Origin: Seminavis robusta
Lineage: Eukaryota; Bacillariophyta; Bacillariophyceae; Naviculales; Naviculaceae
DNA length: 64,000 nucleotides
NCBI GenBank assembly: GCA_903772945.1
Contig: CAICTM010000285.1
Coordinates: forward strand, 1 to 64,000
Direction of reading: 5' to 3'
In this document: positions 10,801 through 22,947 of the stretch, piece by piece
Layout: the number at the start of each line of letters is the position of its first letter
Position numbering within the stretch: the stretch's first letter is position 1
Position numbers and translations under genes: made by a program
The notes under the pieces: generated by a model
The model's database searches: none
What the model was told of the DNA's origin: nothing
What the model saw: only the letters and a program-made list of their open reading frames with translations

Positions 10801-13800
10801 GAGCCAGTTCCTCCTCAAGACTTCTTTTGGCCTCTTCCAATGAAACTTGGGATTCCTTCAGGGTGGAGACTTCCAGTTGCAAGGTTTCCATTGCAGAATT
10901 GGAGTCATTAAGGCTGGCATCAAGTGCCCCAATAGATTGAATGACCTCTTGAGTCTTGTTATGAGCGTCTGACAGCTCAATTTCCAGAGAGGCCACTTTA
11001 TCATTGCTTGTGGTCAATTGTTTCTCTTTTTCTTGCAAAGAATTCTTCAGCCGTCCCAGTTCCTCCACAAAGCCTATCTGGGACTGTTCCACTGCCTGCT
11101 CCGATTCCTTCAGCGAAACAAGTTCAAGCTTCACCGCTTCTGCTGCTGCATTTGATTCAGTCAAGCTGGCTTCCATTGCTAGCTTCGATTGCATCATTTC
11201 ACGCATCATATTTTTACTTTCAAAGAGCTTGTTGTCCTTCTCACCAACAATACATCTCAGTTGTGCCATCTCCTCTTCAAGACTACTCTTGGCCTGTCCC
11301 AATGCTTCATGAGCCTGTTTGAGAGCAAAGACCTTCACCTGCATAGCTTCAAGACCAGCCTTGGCCTGTCCCAATGCCTTGTGGGCCTCTTTCAGTGCGG
11401 ACACCTCAAGCTGCATACCTTCTGGCACTACCAGTTTTATTGACAGCTCTGCTTCTAGAGATGCCAGTTTGGTGGCACTGTCAGCCACTTGATGCTCTTT
11501 CAAATCCAAGGCATGTTTCAACAGCAACACCTCCTCCTGATGTGAAACCTGTGCCATGTCTAATGCTTTGCTGAGGCTGGCAATCTCACCTCTCAATGAT
11601 TCCGATACCGCACTTGAATCTTGCAGACTGGCCTGAAGTGTCCCTATGGTTTCTTGGGCCTCAGTTGCCTCAGCTATATCTCGTCCAAGATCACTGTCAA
11701 CGGAAGACAGTTTCTCATCAGCAAAAAATGATCTCTCTTTGCTGTGGCTCTCAACTTCCTGCAGCCGGGAGATGGAATCCTCCAGTCCCTTCTTTTCCTG
11801 TTCCACACCCTCCAGTTTTTCCTCAAGCTCACTGATTTTCACCTGAAGACTCCTGCTGACTACCTCTTTTTCTTCAAGCAGTGTGTTGAGGTTGTCCTTC
11901 ACCTTCACTGCCTGATCAATTTCCTCTTTAAGCTTTTCAACTTCCTTGACAGTATCATTCAGCTTGCCATTAGCTTCTTTTAGTTGAGCATGTTGAGCTT
12001 CCGAGGTGGACTTGAACTCATCTAGCTCGGCTCTGAGGGATTCATTCTCCCTTTGTTGGACCTGGTCTGCCTCCTGCAAGTCCTGTATGATGCCTTCCAT
12101 AGAGTTCTTGGAAGCCAGGAGTGTTTTGACTTCATTTTGGGCCTCAAGTAGCTGAGATTCTAAAGAGGCCACAACGTCAGACAATGATCCTGCTTTAGCT
12201 TCCAGAGACTGTTTCAATTGTGACAGCTCTTCCACAAGGCTAGTTCTGGCCTCTTCTGTCGCTCGCTGAGCTTCCTTCAATGCAGACACTTCCTGCACTA
12301 AAGCTTCAGCAGCAGAACGTGAATCTGCAAGGTTTGCTTCCAGTGCTGCCTTGGACTCAATGGATTGTTGGATTTGACCATCTGCTTCAAGCAGTTCAGC
12401 TTCTAGTGTGGCCACGTTGGATTCACTCTCAGCCAATGCACTCATTTTCTCATCCAGAGTTGCATTCAGCTGTTTTATCTCCTCTTCAAGTCTACTCTTG
12501 CCATCTTCCAACTCGTGCTGCGATTCTTTCAGTGCGGACACCTCAAGCTCCATGGCGTCTGCTGCTGATTTATATTCACCCAGCTTGGCTTCAAGGGTTG
12601 CCTTAGACTCAATAGCTTCTTGAACTTTGATGTGGGCATTTGACATCTCTTCTTCTAGAGATGCCAACTTTGTGGCGCTCTCCGCTACTTGATTTTCTTT
12701 CTCGTCCAGCAACTGTGACACCTTTTGGTGGGAAGCCTGTGCCATGTTCAATGCTTCACTAAGGCTTGTGATCTCTCCTCTCAATGATTCTGATACTGCA
12801 CTTGATTCTTTCAGACTGGCCTGCAGTGTCTCCACAGTTTCTTGGGCCTCAGTTGCTTCGGCCCTGGCTTGAATAAGTTCACTATCCAGTGATGAAAGTT
12901 TCTCATCAGCCACAATTGATCTCCTTTTGTTGTGGCTCTCAGCTTCCTGCAGCTGGGCAATGGAATCCTCCAGCAACTTCTTGTCCTGCTCCGCACCATC
13001 CAGACTCCTTTCAAGGTCAGTGATCTTTGCCTTTAAGTCCGTGAAGACTGCCTCCTTTTCTTCCAGCTCTGCATTGCGATTCTCCTTCTCCTTCACAGCC
13101 TGATCAATATCCTCCTGCATCTTTCCCACTTGATTCAGGGCATCACTCAGCTTGCCATTAACTTCATTTATTTGAGCATATTGACCTTCTGTGATGGACT
13201 TGAACTCATCTAGCTCAACTCTGAGGGATTCATTCTCGCTTTGCTGGACCTGCATTTCCCCCTCCAATTCACCAATTGCACTTTCTAGAGCATTCTTGGA
13301 ATCCACCAGTGCTTTGACTTCCTTTTGAGCCTCAAGTAGCTCAGACTCTAAAGAGGCTACCCTGGCTTCATTGTCAGACAATGATCTGTTTTTCTCTTCC
13401 ACAGACTGTTTCAACTGTGACATCTGTTCCACAAGGCTAGTTCTGGCTCCTTCTGCTGCTTGTTGGGCTGCCTTCAATGCCGATAACTCCAACTGCAAAG
13501 CTTCAGCAACAGAAAGTGAATCAGCAAGGCTAGCTTCCAGTGCCGACTTTGACTCGATGAACTGTTTGGTTTCACTTGTTGCCTCCATCAATTCAGCTTC
13601 CAATGTGGCTACCTTGGATTCAGCCTCAGCCAATGTGCTAATTTTCTCATTGAGAGTAGTCTTCAGCTGTTCTGTTTCTTCTTCAAAAGAACTCTTGGTC
13701 AGTTCCATAGCTTCTTGGGCCTCTTTCAGAGCGGAGACCTGAAGCTGCATGGCTTCCACTGCTGATCCAGATTCACCCAGTCTGACTTCTAGCATTGCCT

Positions 13801-16800
13801 TGGATTCAACGGCTTCTTGGACTTTGCTGTGAGTATCCAACAACTCTGCTTCTAGAGATGCCAGCTTGGTATCACTCTCAGCTACCTGGTTCGCTTTCTC
13901 GTTCAAAGCATGATGCAACTGTGACAACTCCTCCTGATGCGAGCTTTTGGCTAGATCCAACATTTCACTGAGGCTGGCAATCTGTTCTTTCAATGTGTCT
14001 TCTCTTTCACCGGATTCTTTTAGGCTAGATTGGAGGGTCTCTGTGGTTTCTTGGGCCTCAGCAACCTCAGCCCTGGCTTTGATAAGCTCACTGTCAAGGG
14101 AGGAAAGTTTCTCGTCTGCCATAATGGATCTCTCCTTGCTTTGGCTCTCAGCTGCCTGCAGCTGGACAATGGAATCCTCCAGCAACTTCTTGTCCTGCTC
14201 CACACCCTTCAGTGTTCCTTCAAGTTCACTGATCTTTGCCTGGAGATCTGTACTGGCTGCCTCTTTCTCCCTTAGCAAGGTGTTCAGATTGTCCTTCTCC
14301 TTGTCTGCCTCAACAATATCCTCTTGAAGCTTTTCGACTTGCATCTTGGCATCATTCAGCTTGTCACCAGTTTCCCTCACTTGAGCATATTGAGATTCTG
14401 AGAAAGACTTGAACTCCTCTAGCTCGGCTCCAATGGTTTCAATTTCATTTTGTTGCATCTGTTTTGCCTCTTCCAACTCCCCAAGAATTTTTTCAAGAGC
14501 TGCATTTGCGTTGTTTGCCTCCGTGGCCCTGTTCTCTGCGGCTTCCAGGTTTCCCTTGAGTTCTGATATGTCGCCATTTGCCTTGTTCAGCTCGGCTTCC
14601 ATGTCAGCACCACGTTGCTGCAGACTAGACATCTCCGTTTCGGTACCAGCAAGTTTCTCCGCCAGGGATTCCCGAGCTTTTTCGAGCTCAGACAGTGTTC
14701 CCTGAAGAAGTTCGGCGGACGAGTCCTTTTCTTTCAATGCTTCCTCAAGGCTTTCCTTCGACTCCATAACCAACCTCTTCTCCTCTTCGGTGCTTGCTAA
14801 GGTAGCTTCCAAGGTCGTTATCATCTCTGCAGACACTTTCAGCTCACGCTGCGCGTCTTCGTGACAGGCAAGCAGTGTCGTAAGCTCTTGTTCCAAGTTT
14901 CTCGCTGTTTCGACCTTTTCTAGCAGATCTTTTTCTTTCTGTGACACAGATTCTTCCAGAGATATAATTGTGGCTTGTTTGTCTTCAATGGTGGCTTCCT
15001 GGGTACCCAAAGATGCAATGGCATCGTCGCGCTCTTTCTGCATGGCTTGCGCGTCTGCTTCCAACGAAGCTATCTTTTCTTGGACTTGCTCGTCACTGCT
15101 GGCAACTGTTTCCTTCAGTCCAGTAAGTTCCGTTTCAAGTGAAGCCTTTTCTTCTTTGAGGTTCACGACCTCTTCTTCCACAGTTGTGATGTCTTGACGC
15201 AATCTCTTCGCTGCGGTGTCGGCTTCTTCTAAAATGATCTCCAAATCCTCCTTTTCATCTTCGACTTCCTTGCGAGCATCCTTGGCAGCCTGGAGCTCGC
15301 TTTCCAGCGCAACGACTCTTTCAGACGCATCCTTGAGCTCGTCTTCCACTCTCGCTTTCGATTCCTGGAGTTCGGAATGAGCTGTATCCAACGCTGCTAG
15401 CTTCTCACTTGCTTCGCGTGACGCTTCCTCGGCGGCTTCCAGAGCTGATATTTTATCCTTTGTCTCCCTCAATTCTTGCTCTGCTGCTTCAAGGCCCAAC
15501 AGTTTCTCCTCTGCATCTTTGAGCTCCTGTTGAACTGTTGCCTGCTTCTCTTGAGCGTCCCGAAGTTGCTCCTCAACTGCGTCGTTACCTGCTTGCAGAT
15601 TGTCTCGTTCAGTTTCCAGTTCGGCTATCTTGGCCTTAACTTCCTCCAGGTGAGTTGAATGGGTTTCCTGCGCCTCTGCCAGTTTGGCTTCAAGGGATGA
15701 TACTTGTTCGTTGGCTTCGTCGAAGGACTTTTGGACAGCCAATAGGCCAGTAGAAGACTCGGTTTCCAGGGTGGATATCTTGTCGGATGCCTCTTGAAGC
15801 TGCTGTTCCAACGCCTGCTTGGATGATTCAAGTACTGATATTGCTGCCTCCAGGCTGGCAACTTTCTCGCTTGCATCCTTCTTGGCGTTTTCAGACGCGC
15901 TAAGATTGGCGGCGCTCTCAGCTTCCAGGCTGGATAGCTTGGATGTTGCTTCTTGGAGCCGTTCCTCTGTGGATACTTTGGTCGTTTGAAGTTCGGTCAG
16001 CTGGGTTTCCAGGAACGTTATGTTCTCCTTGGCATCAGAAAGAGCCGCCTCAGTCGCCTGAAGGTCTGCGGAGCCTTGCTCCTCCAGAAAGGAAAGTTTG
16101 GCCGTTGCTTCTTGGAGCTGTTCCTCGATTGCTGCTTTGGAAGCTTGGAGGTCGGAGATTTGGGATTCCAAAGAGGAAATGCTGTCTTTGGCCGTCTGAA
16201 GGTCCGCAGAGCCTTGTTCTTCAAGGCTGGAGAGTTTGCCGGTTGCTTCCTGGAGTTGTTCTTCAAGTGTTGCTTTGGAAGTTTGAAGGTCGGATATTTC
16301 GGATTCCAGGGAAGATATTTTGTCAGTTGCGTTCGATAGGGAAGATTGAAGTTCGGAGAGTTCAGATTCGAGACTGGCTGCCTTGGTTTCGGCTTCTTGC
16401 AGCCGTTCTTCTTTGAAAGTTTTGGAGTTTTGGAGGTCTGACAATTGAACTTCGAGGAACTTCACAGTTTCAGTGGCTTCCGTCGCTGCATCTTGGGTGG
16501 ATTGAAGCTCGGAAGCTTGAGATTCGAGAGCCGCGATTTGTTCCTTGGCTTCTTTAAGACTTTCGTCTGCTTGATCTTTGGTAGTTTGAAGCTCGGCTTC
16601 CAGCGATGTTACACGCTCGTTTGCCTTTTCAAGGCAGTCATCGGAGTGCTCTTTGGAGGCTTGAAGCCCGGCTGCTTTATCTGACAGTTCGGAAATCTGT
16701 TGATTGGCCTTTTCCAGATCTTCATCAGATTGTGCCTTGGTCGTTTGAAGTTCGGCAATGACGGCATCAAAACTGGTGTTGGTTTCTTCCAGTGTTGCTT

Positions 16801-18676
16801 TGGTCTTTTGCAGTTCGGCGTGTTGGGCTTCCAAAGCCGACAGCTTATCCTGCGCTTCCGACACTTGTTCTAGTAGGGCGATATTGGAGGATTGCAGATT
16901 GGTTTGATTTGCCTCGAATCGCGACAACTTTTGCTGGGTTTCCATCAACTGTTCTTCCTTCATCATAACGGCAGTTTGCAGTCCGGAATGCTCAGCTTCA
17001 AGCTTGTACATTTTCTCGTTCATATCCTGCAGTGCCGTCTGCGACGTTTCCACTTGCTGGTGGCGATTGGAAAACAACTCCGCCAACTCTTCCTTGACCT
17101 TTCTCAGTTCGGCCTCCGTGGAAGCCACAGTGGATTCCAAGGTGGAGTTTTTGCTCTCGAGTTCAATTTTGGCTTGCTTGAGGGTAGCATTATCCATCTT
17201 TAAAGATTTGTTCTCCTCTTGCAAACTGGAGACAGATTGTCGTAGTTCATCCGCGTCGGCTTGTACCGTCTTCAGTTTGGTTTCCAGAGCATCCCGTGAT
17301 TCTGTAGCTTCCTTTTCGAATGCCTGCAAGCGTTCCAGTTCGGGTCCCGTTTCGACCATGATACTGTCTCGTTGTCGTCTTTGCTCCTTAAGCTGACTCT
17401 TGTAGTTGGATTCTTTGACTTTGAGTTGATTGATTTTCTCCAGCAGTCCATCCCGTTCCTGCTGTTCTCTATCCAATGCCTTCTTTGTCTTTTGAAGTTC
17501 TTGCTGTTCCTTCTCAAGCGTCTGTTTGGCTTGTTGCAGTTCTTGCTGTTCCTTGTCGCGTGCTGATTTGGTCTGTTGGAGTTGTTGCTTTTCCTTGTCG
17601 AGGGCGGTTTTGGTCTTTTGGAGTTCCTTTTCCAACTCGGCAACTCTGGTTTGGGAAGCATCGTGCACTTGTTTGGAAACTGAAACATCCACAACAACAG
17701 CATCCGTGTCGTCAGTGTCTCCGTTCAACGCCTTGCGCAGTCTCCGTTCCAAATCTTGAATCAAGTTGTCCTTGGCCTGATCCGCGGCACTGCTGGCATA
17801 AAACGGTTTGGAGGGTTGGTACTTGTCGTGCTCTTCCAGCTGATTGTAAATGTCCCTCAACTCGTCATCCACTAATCTCAATTGTCGTTCGAGGGCTCGC
17901 TTTTCGCAATTCATGACTTCCATTTCCCCCAGTGTGCGCTGGAGCTGAATGTCCTGTTCTTCGCAACTGGCCTCGAGGGTTTTGAGGCGTTCTGCTTTGG
18001 GGACGAACTTTTTTCTATCCTTTTTCTTCTCGTCGGTTGGAACAGGAGAATCGCGGGGTCCATAGAGAGTATCATGATCGACCGAGTCGGCATTTCCCTT
18101 GGCAATCTCGGGAGGCAATCCCGCATTCACGTCGTCTTGAGCATGTTGTTGATGTACTGGTGTTTTGGCAGCTGGTGCTGTTGTCGTGACAGGCTCAGCT
18201 GGTTCTTCCTTTTTGGGTTCTTCCTTTTTGGGCTCTTCTTTGGCTGCCTCTGGATTGAGCATTCGATGGATCCGTTGGACATCGGCCTTGTCATACATTT
18301 GTTCCACTACGCGTATGGCCGTACCATTGTTGAGTAATCGTTTGATTTCATCATCGTTTTCACCCGACGATTCTTCTATTTCCCCCAGTGAAGATTTCTT
18401 TTCCGCCTTGATTTCGGCTCGCACACGGGCTACATCTTCTGGTTTGTACATGGCATTTAGGAGGGATTCGGTGCCCTCTCGAGTGGAGGCATCTTCCTGG
18501 TCTTCATTTTGAATCAAACGACGAATTTCATAGTCCGTCTCTTTTTGTTTCTTGGCAGCGTCTTCGTCACCACCGCCCATCCAATCAAACCAAGAACCCT
18601 CATCTCTCTTTTCAATCTCAGGTTCGGGTTCAGGCGCCGGGGCAGGGGCTTCTTCGACCCATCCAAACCAACTCAT
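4857..18676 (-). CDS. Giant coiled-coil protein, about 4,576 aa, two exons
   Basis: Exon 1 is 18676-6467 (4,070 codons) and exon 2 is 6377-4857. They are joined by an 89-nt phase-0 intron (6466-6378) with a GTATGT donor and TAG acceptor. The N-terminus has two short Trp motifs (MSWFGW, SWFDWMGG), then two related helical segments (YEIRRLIQNEDQ.. and DEIKRLLNNGTA.., residues about 50-145) and a KEEPKKEEP linker. From about residue 230 to the end it is almost unbroken heptad coiled coil rich in Glu, Lys, Ala, Leu and Ser. Residues of the 10.9-14.5 kb DNA form a roughly 400-aa super-repeat. The last 70 residues carry EVVMQLEEDKENEIHLLNII, also found in the gene at 42.7-43.9 kb. There is no motor, kinase or membrane segment. 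By analogy it could be a centrosomal, golgin or nuclear-matrix scaffold; the family is unidentified. Confidence 0.8.
10900..14470 (-). repeat. Three-copy 1.2-kb in-frame super-repeat inside the giant gene
   Basis: A marker segment encoding LRVELDEFKS-type sequence recurs near 12011, 13200 and 14411, giving periods of about 1,189 and 1,211 bp. A second marker encoding ADEKLSSLDSEL recurs near 11690, 12885 and 14090 with the same spacing. The order of sub-motifs is the same in each copy (NLNTLL, ISELE, LEDSI, ADEKLSS, TLQASL, LASLEAEL). DNA similarity is high, so the duplication is fairly recent. It lengthens the coiled coil by about 400 aa per copy. Confidence 0.8.
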
Positions 18677-19800
18677 CGTGGGAAGATGCTAATTGTGTGA
18701 TCACTCTCGTCGTGGATTCCCACTGTTTGCTAGCTTTCCTATTGGTCCATACTCCACTTTCTTCTTCAATAAAAAACAGTGGATTTCAAATATACACTGT
18801 GCTCGGGTTCCTTAGGAGGACAGTGCTACGGTAATAGCACTATAGCTGGGAGACTTGGAGAGAGCTCTTTCTCATAAACTTGAAGCATTGCAATGGCTGG
18901 AAAGCTCGAAAGCTCGGAAGACCATGTTCTTCTGGTTGGATGCAAGCGAAGGTGGACTTGAAGCATTAAGCAAATATGTTTGACGTCAGCAGAATGCTTC
19001 GCTCACTTAATAAATAATTTCGCTGCACTGGCACGTACCGGTTAACTCAATTCGTAAAAAGATGTGCACAGGCGCCCAATTCTTCAACAACTTTGCTGGT
19101 CGATTTTGGCCTTGTTCGTGCCACTGCCGATGATTGATCAGAGAAGGTGGGTCTAGCAAGCTAGAGGGGTTGTATTTGGCAAAGAAGAGGTGGAGTTCGG
19201 AACCAGTAGCTAGGTTCGGTGGGATCAGGGGCGACACATTCATGACCAACACAGGGACCAAAATGCCTTCACAATCATTCATTCCATGAGCCAATGCCAA
19301 TTCAGCAGCATCTTTTTGAGGAGTGGCAGTGGAGGAAGCGACCCTCCAAAGAAGTATGATACGACTGTACATGCATTTGGATAGTTTTAGTGGAGTATTT
19401 TCATAGATTGGGTTTCCTCAGCCATTTTCCTCCTGGCGGCATGATTGAATCTTGAGCACGCAAAAGTCCAATTCACAAATTGGCATCACTCCAAACTGGT
19501 GTTGGGGTCCTAGAGTCGGGAAGTGTCCTAGCTAGTAATCTTGCATATCGTCGAATGGTACGCCTATTGAGTTGCATGATTGCCTGATGATACATGTTAC
19601 TACCGATCGAGGTGTGTTTTCGTAAGTGCCCGAGGACACCAAAACACCTATTCAATGCAAAAGTTGGCATCGTACGGTGGAACGCAAAAACCGCCAACTC
19701 ATGCGGGTTGGTGTTTTGTTGACTCGCAAGAGTCGAGTCTGTACAGCAGCCACCCATTGATGGATGCATGATGATTTACCTCTACTGTACCGGGCTCGTG
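18677..19800. other. Intergenic, mostly featureless
   Basis: Upstream of the giant gene and downstream of the lysine-rich gene. It contains one element fragment (next entry) and the promoter of the giant gene, which has no obvious TATA box. No supported coding region is seen. Confidence 0.5.
19070..19400 (-). mobile_element. Old reverse-transcriptase-type element fragment (copy 2 of 3)
   Basis: Minus-strand sequence around 19180-19280 shares CCCCTGATCCCAC.GAACCTAG and CACCTCTTCTTTGCC-type blocks with the tail of the copy near 30.4 kb, and GTCCCTGTGTTGGTC with the copy near 3.4 kb. It is a short, decayed remnant. Family is not resolved. Confidence 0.4.
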
Positions 19801-21120
19801 TTATGCATTGGAAGATATCGGAGCGTTCAATTCCAACGTCACTACCGTTGGAATATCACTCTCTGCTTTTTTCTTCTTCTTTGTCTTGGTGGCTTTGCCA
19901 TCCGTTGGTTCCTCGTCTTTCGTCTTCTTCTTTTTGGTCGCTTCTGGCGCATCATTGTCTACAAGCTTTTTCTTGGATTTCTTCTTGACTAGGGGTGCCC
20001 CATCCGGGGTTGCCTGATCCTTTTGGTCCGCTTCAGCGTCATTTAGCTTTTTCTTGGACTTCTTCTTTACTAGGGTAGAACCATCCGGTGTTGCCTGATC
20101 GGCTTGGTCCGCTTCAGCGTCATTTAGCTTGTTCTTGGACTTCTTCTTGACTAGGGGCGCACCAGCCGGTGTTGCCTGATCATTCTGGTCAGCTTCAGCG
20201 TCATTGAGCTTTTTCTTGGATTTCTTCTTGACTAACGGTGCACCATCAGGTGTTGCCTGATCCTTAGCATCTCCCTCAGCTGTCTTTTTCTTTGATGTCT
20301 TTTTCTTGATGGGCTCTTGACTATTGTCGTCTGGTTCGTCTTCGGATGTCACTTTCTTTTTGCTATTGGATTTTTTCTTGCCCAGCTTTCGATCCGGATT
20401 CTCTTCGGTCGTCAGTGACTTGGAACTGGATTGCTTTTCGTGTTCTTGTAGCGGCTTTTTGCTGGATTTCTTCTTGCCCAATTTGGGCCGTTCGTCATCT
20501 TTCTTTCGTGATGCCGAAGGAGATCGACTCTCTTGCAGTTTTCGTTTGCTGTCTATCTTTTGGACGGCCGTGGCTGGCCGTCCAATCCGTTGTGTGGCGG
20601 CAGCCTTGGCTTTTGACTTCTCATCTGAAAAAAGGTCTTTGTCACTGAGTGAGGGTTTCGGTCTGGGTCGCTCTACTCTGCCGAGAGGCTTGGGAGAGAG
20701 AGATCGAGCTCTTGGATTGCGTCTTTGCAGTCGCCCCCTGCCATCCTCTTCCTCCTTTTTATTGGACAGTCCCATCAAGTTTCGGACACTGCCACCTAAT
20801 AGAGATCTCTTGCTGCCGGACTTTTGTTCCGCCAGTCCCAACCGTCGATTGCTCTTTTCTTTTTGCATCATGGGTTTGATCCCTCGATTCCATACCACTT
20901 CTTCCAGGACCATACCCAACAGAGATTCCGCCTCAAAGTCCTTTTTCTTCTTCTTCTTCTTGGCACCAGGTTTCTTTTTCGTCTTCTTCTTGGTAGTGGC
21001 AGCAGCAGAAGATCCGGATTTGGTCTTCAAAGGTTTGCTGTGATTCTTGCCCTTTTTGGAGTCGTTGCCTGGTTCGACTTCAGTGGTGGTGGCGGCTTTG
21101 TCGGTCTTGTCGGTCGCCAT
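19801..21120 (-). CDS. Lysine-rich low-complexity protein with four 27-aa repeats
   Basis: A 439-aa product from ATG 21120 (CCATGG context). It is strongly basic, with KKKTKKKPGAKKKKKKK near residue 45 and many KKKSKKK blocks resembling nuclear localisation signals. A short non-repetitive stretch (ESLLGMVLEEVVWNRGIKPM, residues about 65-85) is the only part that looks foldable. The middle is Arg/Ser/Pro-rich (ARSLSPKPLGRVERPRPKPS). The C-terminal third has four 27-aa repeats of the type DQATPDGAPLVKKKSKKKLN. It is probably a nuclear or nucleolar, RNA- or chromatin-binding protein, but no family is recognised. The gene is divergent from the basic protein at 21836, with a 715-bp shared upstream region. 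Confidence 0.7.
   Translation of the reverse strand: MATDKTDKAATTTEVEPGNDSKKGKNHSKPLKTKSGSSAAATTKKKTKKKPGAKKKKKKKDFEAESLLGMVLEEVVWNRGIKPMMQKEKSNRRLGLAEQKSGSKRSLLGGSVRNLMGLSNKKEEEDGRGRLQRRNPRARSLSPKPLGRVERPRPKPSLSDKDLFSDEKSKAKAAATQRIGRPATAVQKIDSKRKLQESRSPSASRKKDDERPKLGKKKSSKKPLQEHEKQSSSKSLTTEENPDRKLGKKKSNSKKKVTSEDEPDDNSQEPIKKKTSKKKTAEGDAKDQATPDGAPLVKKKSKKKLNDAEADQNDQATPAGAPLVKKKSKNKLNDAEADQADQATPDGSTLVKKKSKKKLNDAEADQKDQATPDGAPLVKKKSKKKLVDNDAPEATKKKKTKDEEPTDGKATKTKKKKKAESDIPTVVTLELNAPISSNA
19950..20275 (-). repeat. Four 81-bp tandem repeats in the lysine-rich gene
   Basis: The marker GTTGCCTGAT occurs at 20009, 20090, 20171 and 20252, exactly 81 bp apart. Each unit encodes 27 aa with DQATP..GAPLVKKKSKKKL. 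Periodicity is exact and the frame is kept, as expected for a recently expanded coding minisatellite. Confidence 0.85.
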
Positions 21121-21835
21121 GGTGGGAGTTTCAGCTTCTACTTTGCTTAGCCTTCAAAATGAATGCAATGTGTGCAAAAAGGAGTGAACCGGGGTTGGTT
21201 TGTAGTCCTACCTGGCTAGATACCGGTAGGTTGGTGCACCATTCAATGCCGAGTTGCAAGAGGGTTGTTTGTGTCGTTGTTTCATGCACTCCCCAAGCGA
21301 GTGGTGAAAGTCGGAAGGTTCTTTAGTTCTTCCCACCGTAGATGTGCCGAGTTCTACGGTACTGGGTAGATCGTTTGGGCCTACTAGTAGATGTGGTAAA
21401 TAGTATTTTGGATAAATGTACCGTTTTGGGTATGATTGATAAGTATTTACCTCAGCTAAAAATATAGAAATGACCCAATCCAAGAATTAATGGGATTTAT
21501 TGCTATCACCCCTTTGCGACTAACTTTTTGCTCAAGTACGTAAGTGACCACACTTTACTTCCTGGCGTGCGCCACCGTCTCGAGTCAAATGAATGCTGCG
21601 GGGTATTATTTTTTAAATAGACTAATAGATTTAGACAGCAAACGTTTCTCTAATCCTTTTAGCGCTTTAACCGCCAAAATTTTAACCGATTTCAAAGGGC
21701 GAAATTCCCTTTTAGATAACAACACACAGCACCATGGTTTCTTCTCATCAAGCCGATGAAGAGTCGTAGTCGCCATCCCAATCCCAGTCGGTAAAATAAC
21801 AAGCAACTAGTACTGCTATTGATAAAACAACAGCC
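21121..21835. promoter_or_regulatory. Divergent intergenic region (putative bidirectional promoter)
   Basis: Lies between two divergently transcribed genes. It has an AT-rich segment around 21600-21720. It also has an AAAGGG/CCCTTT inverted repeat near 21695-21715 and a tiny upstream frame (MVSSHQADEES, ATG at 21734) before the 21836 gene. No TATA box can be assigned with confidence. Confidence 0.35.
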
Positions 21836-22600
21836 ATGAACCCTCCTCGCAAGCGTCTAGGAGCCGTGGAGCGTCTGGGAAAGAGCTCTGGCCCCGATCC
21901 AAAGGTGTCCCTTTCCTCGCGCAACCTCAACCGTTCGAGAGTTGGAAACCTCTACGAAAAAGCATCCTCTCGGGGCTCTCGGACCAAGCAAGCTTTGGAG
22001 CGTCATGGAGAGATCTCTCGTGATGTAGCCGTGGCACTGGGTGGGAACCAACACATGCGGGGCACCAAGAAACGAAAAGTATTTGATGAAGGCATGGCTA
22101 CCTTTGGCGAACAAATGAAGGACCGAGGCCGAGAACGAGCCATTCGCATTCACCATGCCAATCTTGAGCGGCGCGCCAATGCAGCGAATGGCAGTATCGT
22201 CAATCCCAATAAGAAGAAGAAAAACGCTCCTGCGGCATCCAAAGAAAACTTTCGTTTTGGATCCTCCACGGCCATTATCCCCAATGCGAAGACAAAAAAT
22301 CGTCAGAATTTTGGAAAGCAACCGTCATCGGCAGCTATTCAACCTCCAAAGGCCAGCTCTGGAGGAAAAAATTCTACGATGACGAGTCTCCAAATCGAAA
22401 ATGAACGCAAGGCAAAATCCATTGAACAATTGACGCAACAACTGGATAATGCCCAGAAGAAGAGCCAACAGGCAGAGCAACACATTCGGTCTCTGCAAGA
22501 AGAGAATAGTCAGCTCAAAAAGAAGCCGCGCAAACGACAATCCACTACCAGCCTCAAGAAACAGGGAAACAGCGCTGTAGATGCCATTGAGATTGACTAA
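21836..22600 (+). CDS. Small basic protein with C-terminal coiled coil
   Basis: A 254-aa product from ATG 21836 (MNPPRKRLGAVERLGKSSGP). It is basic, with KKRK near residue 78 and KKKKN near 123 as likely nuclear localisation signals. A conserved-looking helical stretch covers residues 45-110 (ALERHGEISRDVAVALGG, DEGMATFGEQMKDRGRERAI). The C-terminal 70 residues form a coiled coil (IEQLTQQLDNAQKKSQQAEQ), followed by KKKPRKRQS and the end IEID. I do not recognise the family. A nuclear, nucleic-acid-associated role is plausible from charge alone. It converges on the DEAD-box gene, with 347 bp between stop codons. Confidence 0.65.
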   Translation: MNPPRKRLGAVERLGKSSGPDPKVSLSSRNLNRSRVGNLYEKASSRGSRTKQALERHGEISRDVAVALGGNQHMRGTKKRKVFDEGMATFGEQMKDRGRERAIRIHHANLERRANAANGSIVNPNKKKKNAPAASKENFRFGSSTAIIPNAKTKNRQNFGKQPSSAAIQPPKASSGGKNSTMTSLQIENERKAKSIEQLTQQLDNAQKKSQQAEQHIRSLQEENSQLKKKPRKRQSTTSLKKQGNSAVDAIEID

Positions 22601-22947
22601 AAACAAGAAGGGACCAAGGGTATATATTATTTCATGTCTATTCCCAATACGGTACGCGCTGTAACTATTGTGGGCTTGGATTTAGTGGGGATAAGGACTC
22701 TAAGGGTGGCCTCCTTCATGCTTGGATTATCCATGACAAGGTGTGCGCTGTGACAGTGCAGTTTTTGGGTTTCTAAGGGTTCCAGAGTCTTTATTATTGC
22801 ATACTAGTTCATTGCTCTTGTTTGATATTGATAGTATTAGACTAGTAGTGGCGTTGCTAGCTAGCATCCTTGCTTTCCCAAAGTCTATAATGGCTGTTCT
22901 TCTAGCATAGTTAATGACTGGCTAATTTCACCAACGCGGTTGAATAT
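22601..22947. other. Convergent 3' intergenic region
   Basis: Holds the 3' ends of the basic-protein gene and the DEAD-box gene. It is AT-rich with CTAGCTAG near 22857. No gene or repeat is seen. Confidence 0.5.

Noticed and set aside
20324-21043. Plus-strand frame of 239 aa, Phe/Ser/Leu-rich
   Set aside because: Antisense of the lysine-rich gene (AAG read as CTT); composition is the expected complement.
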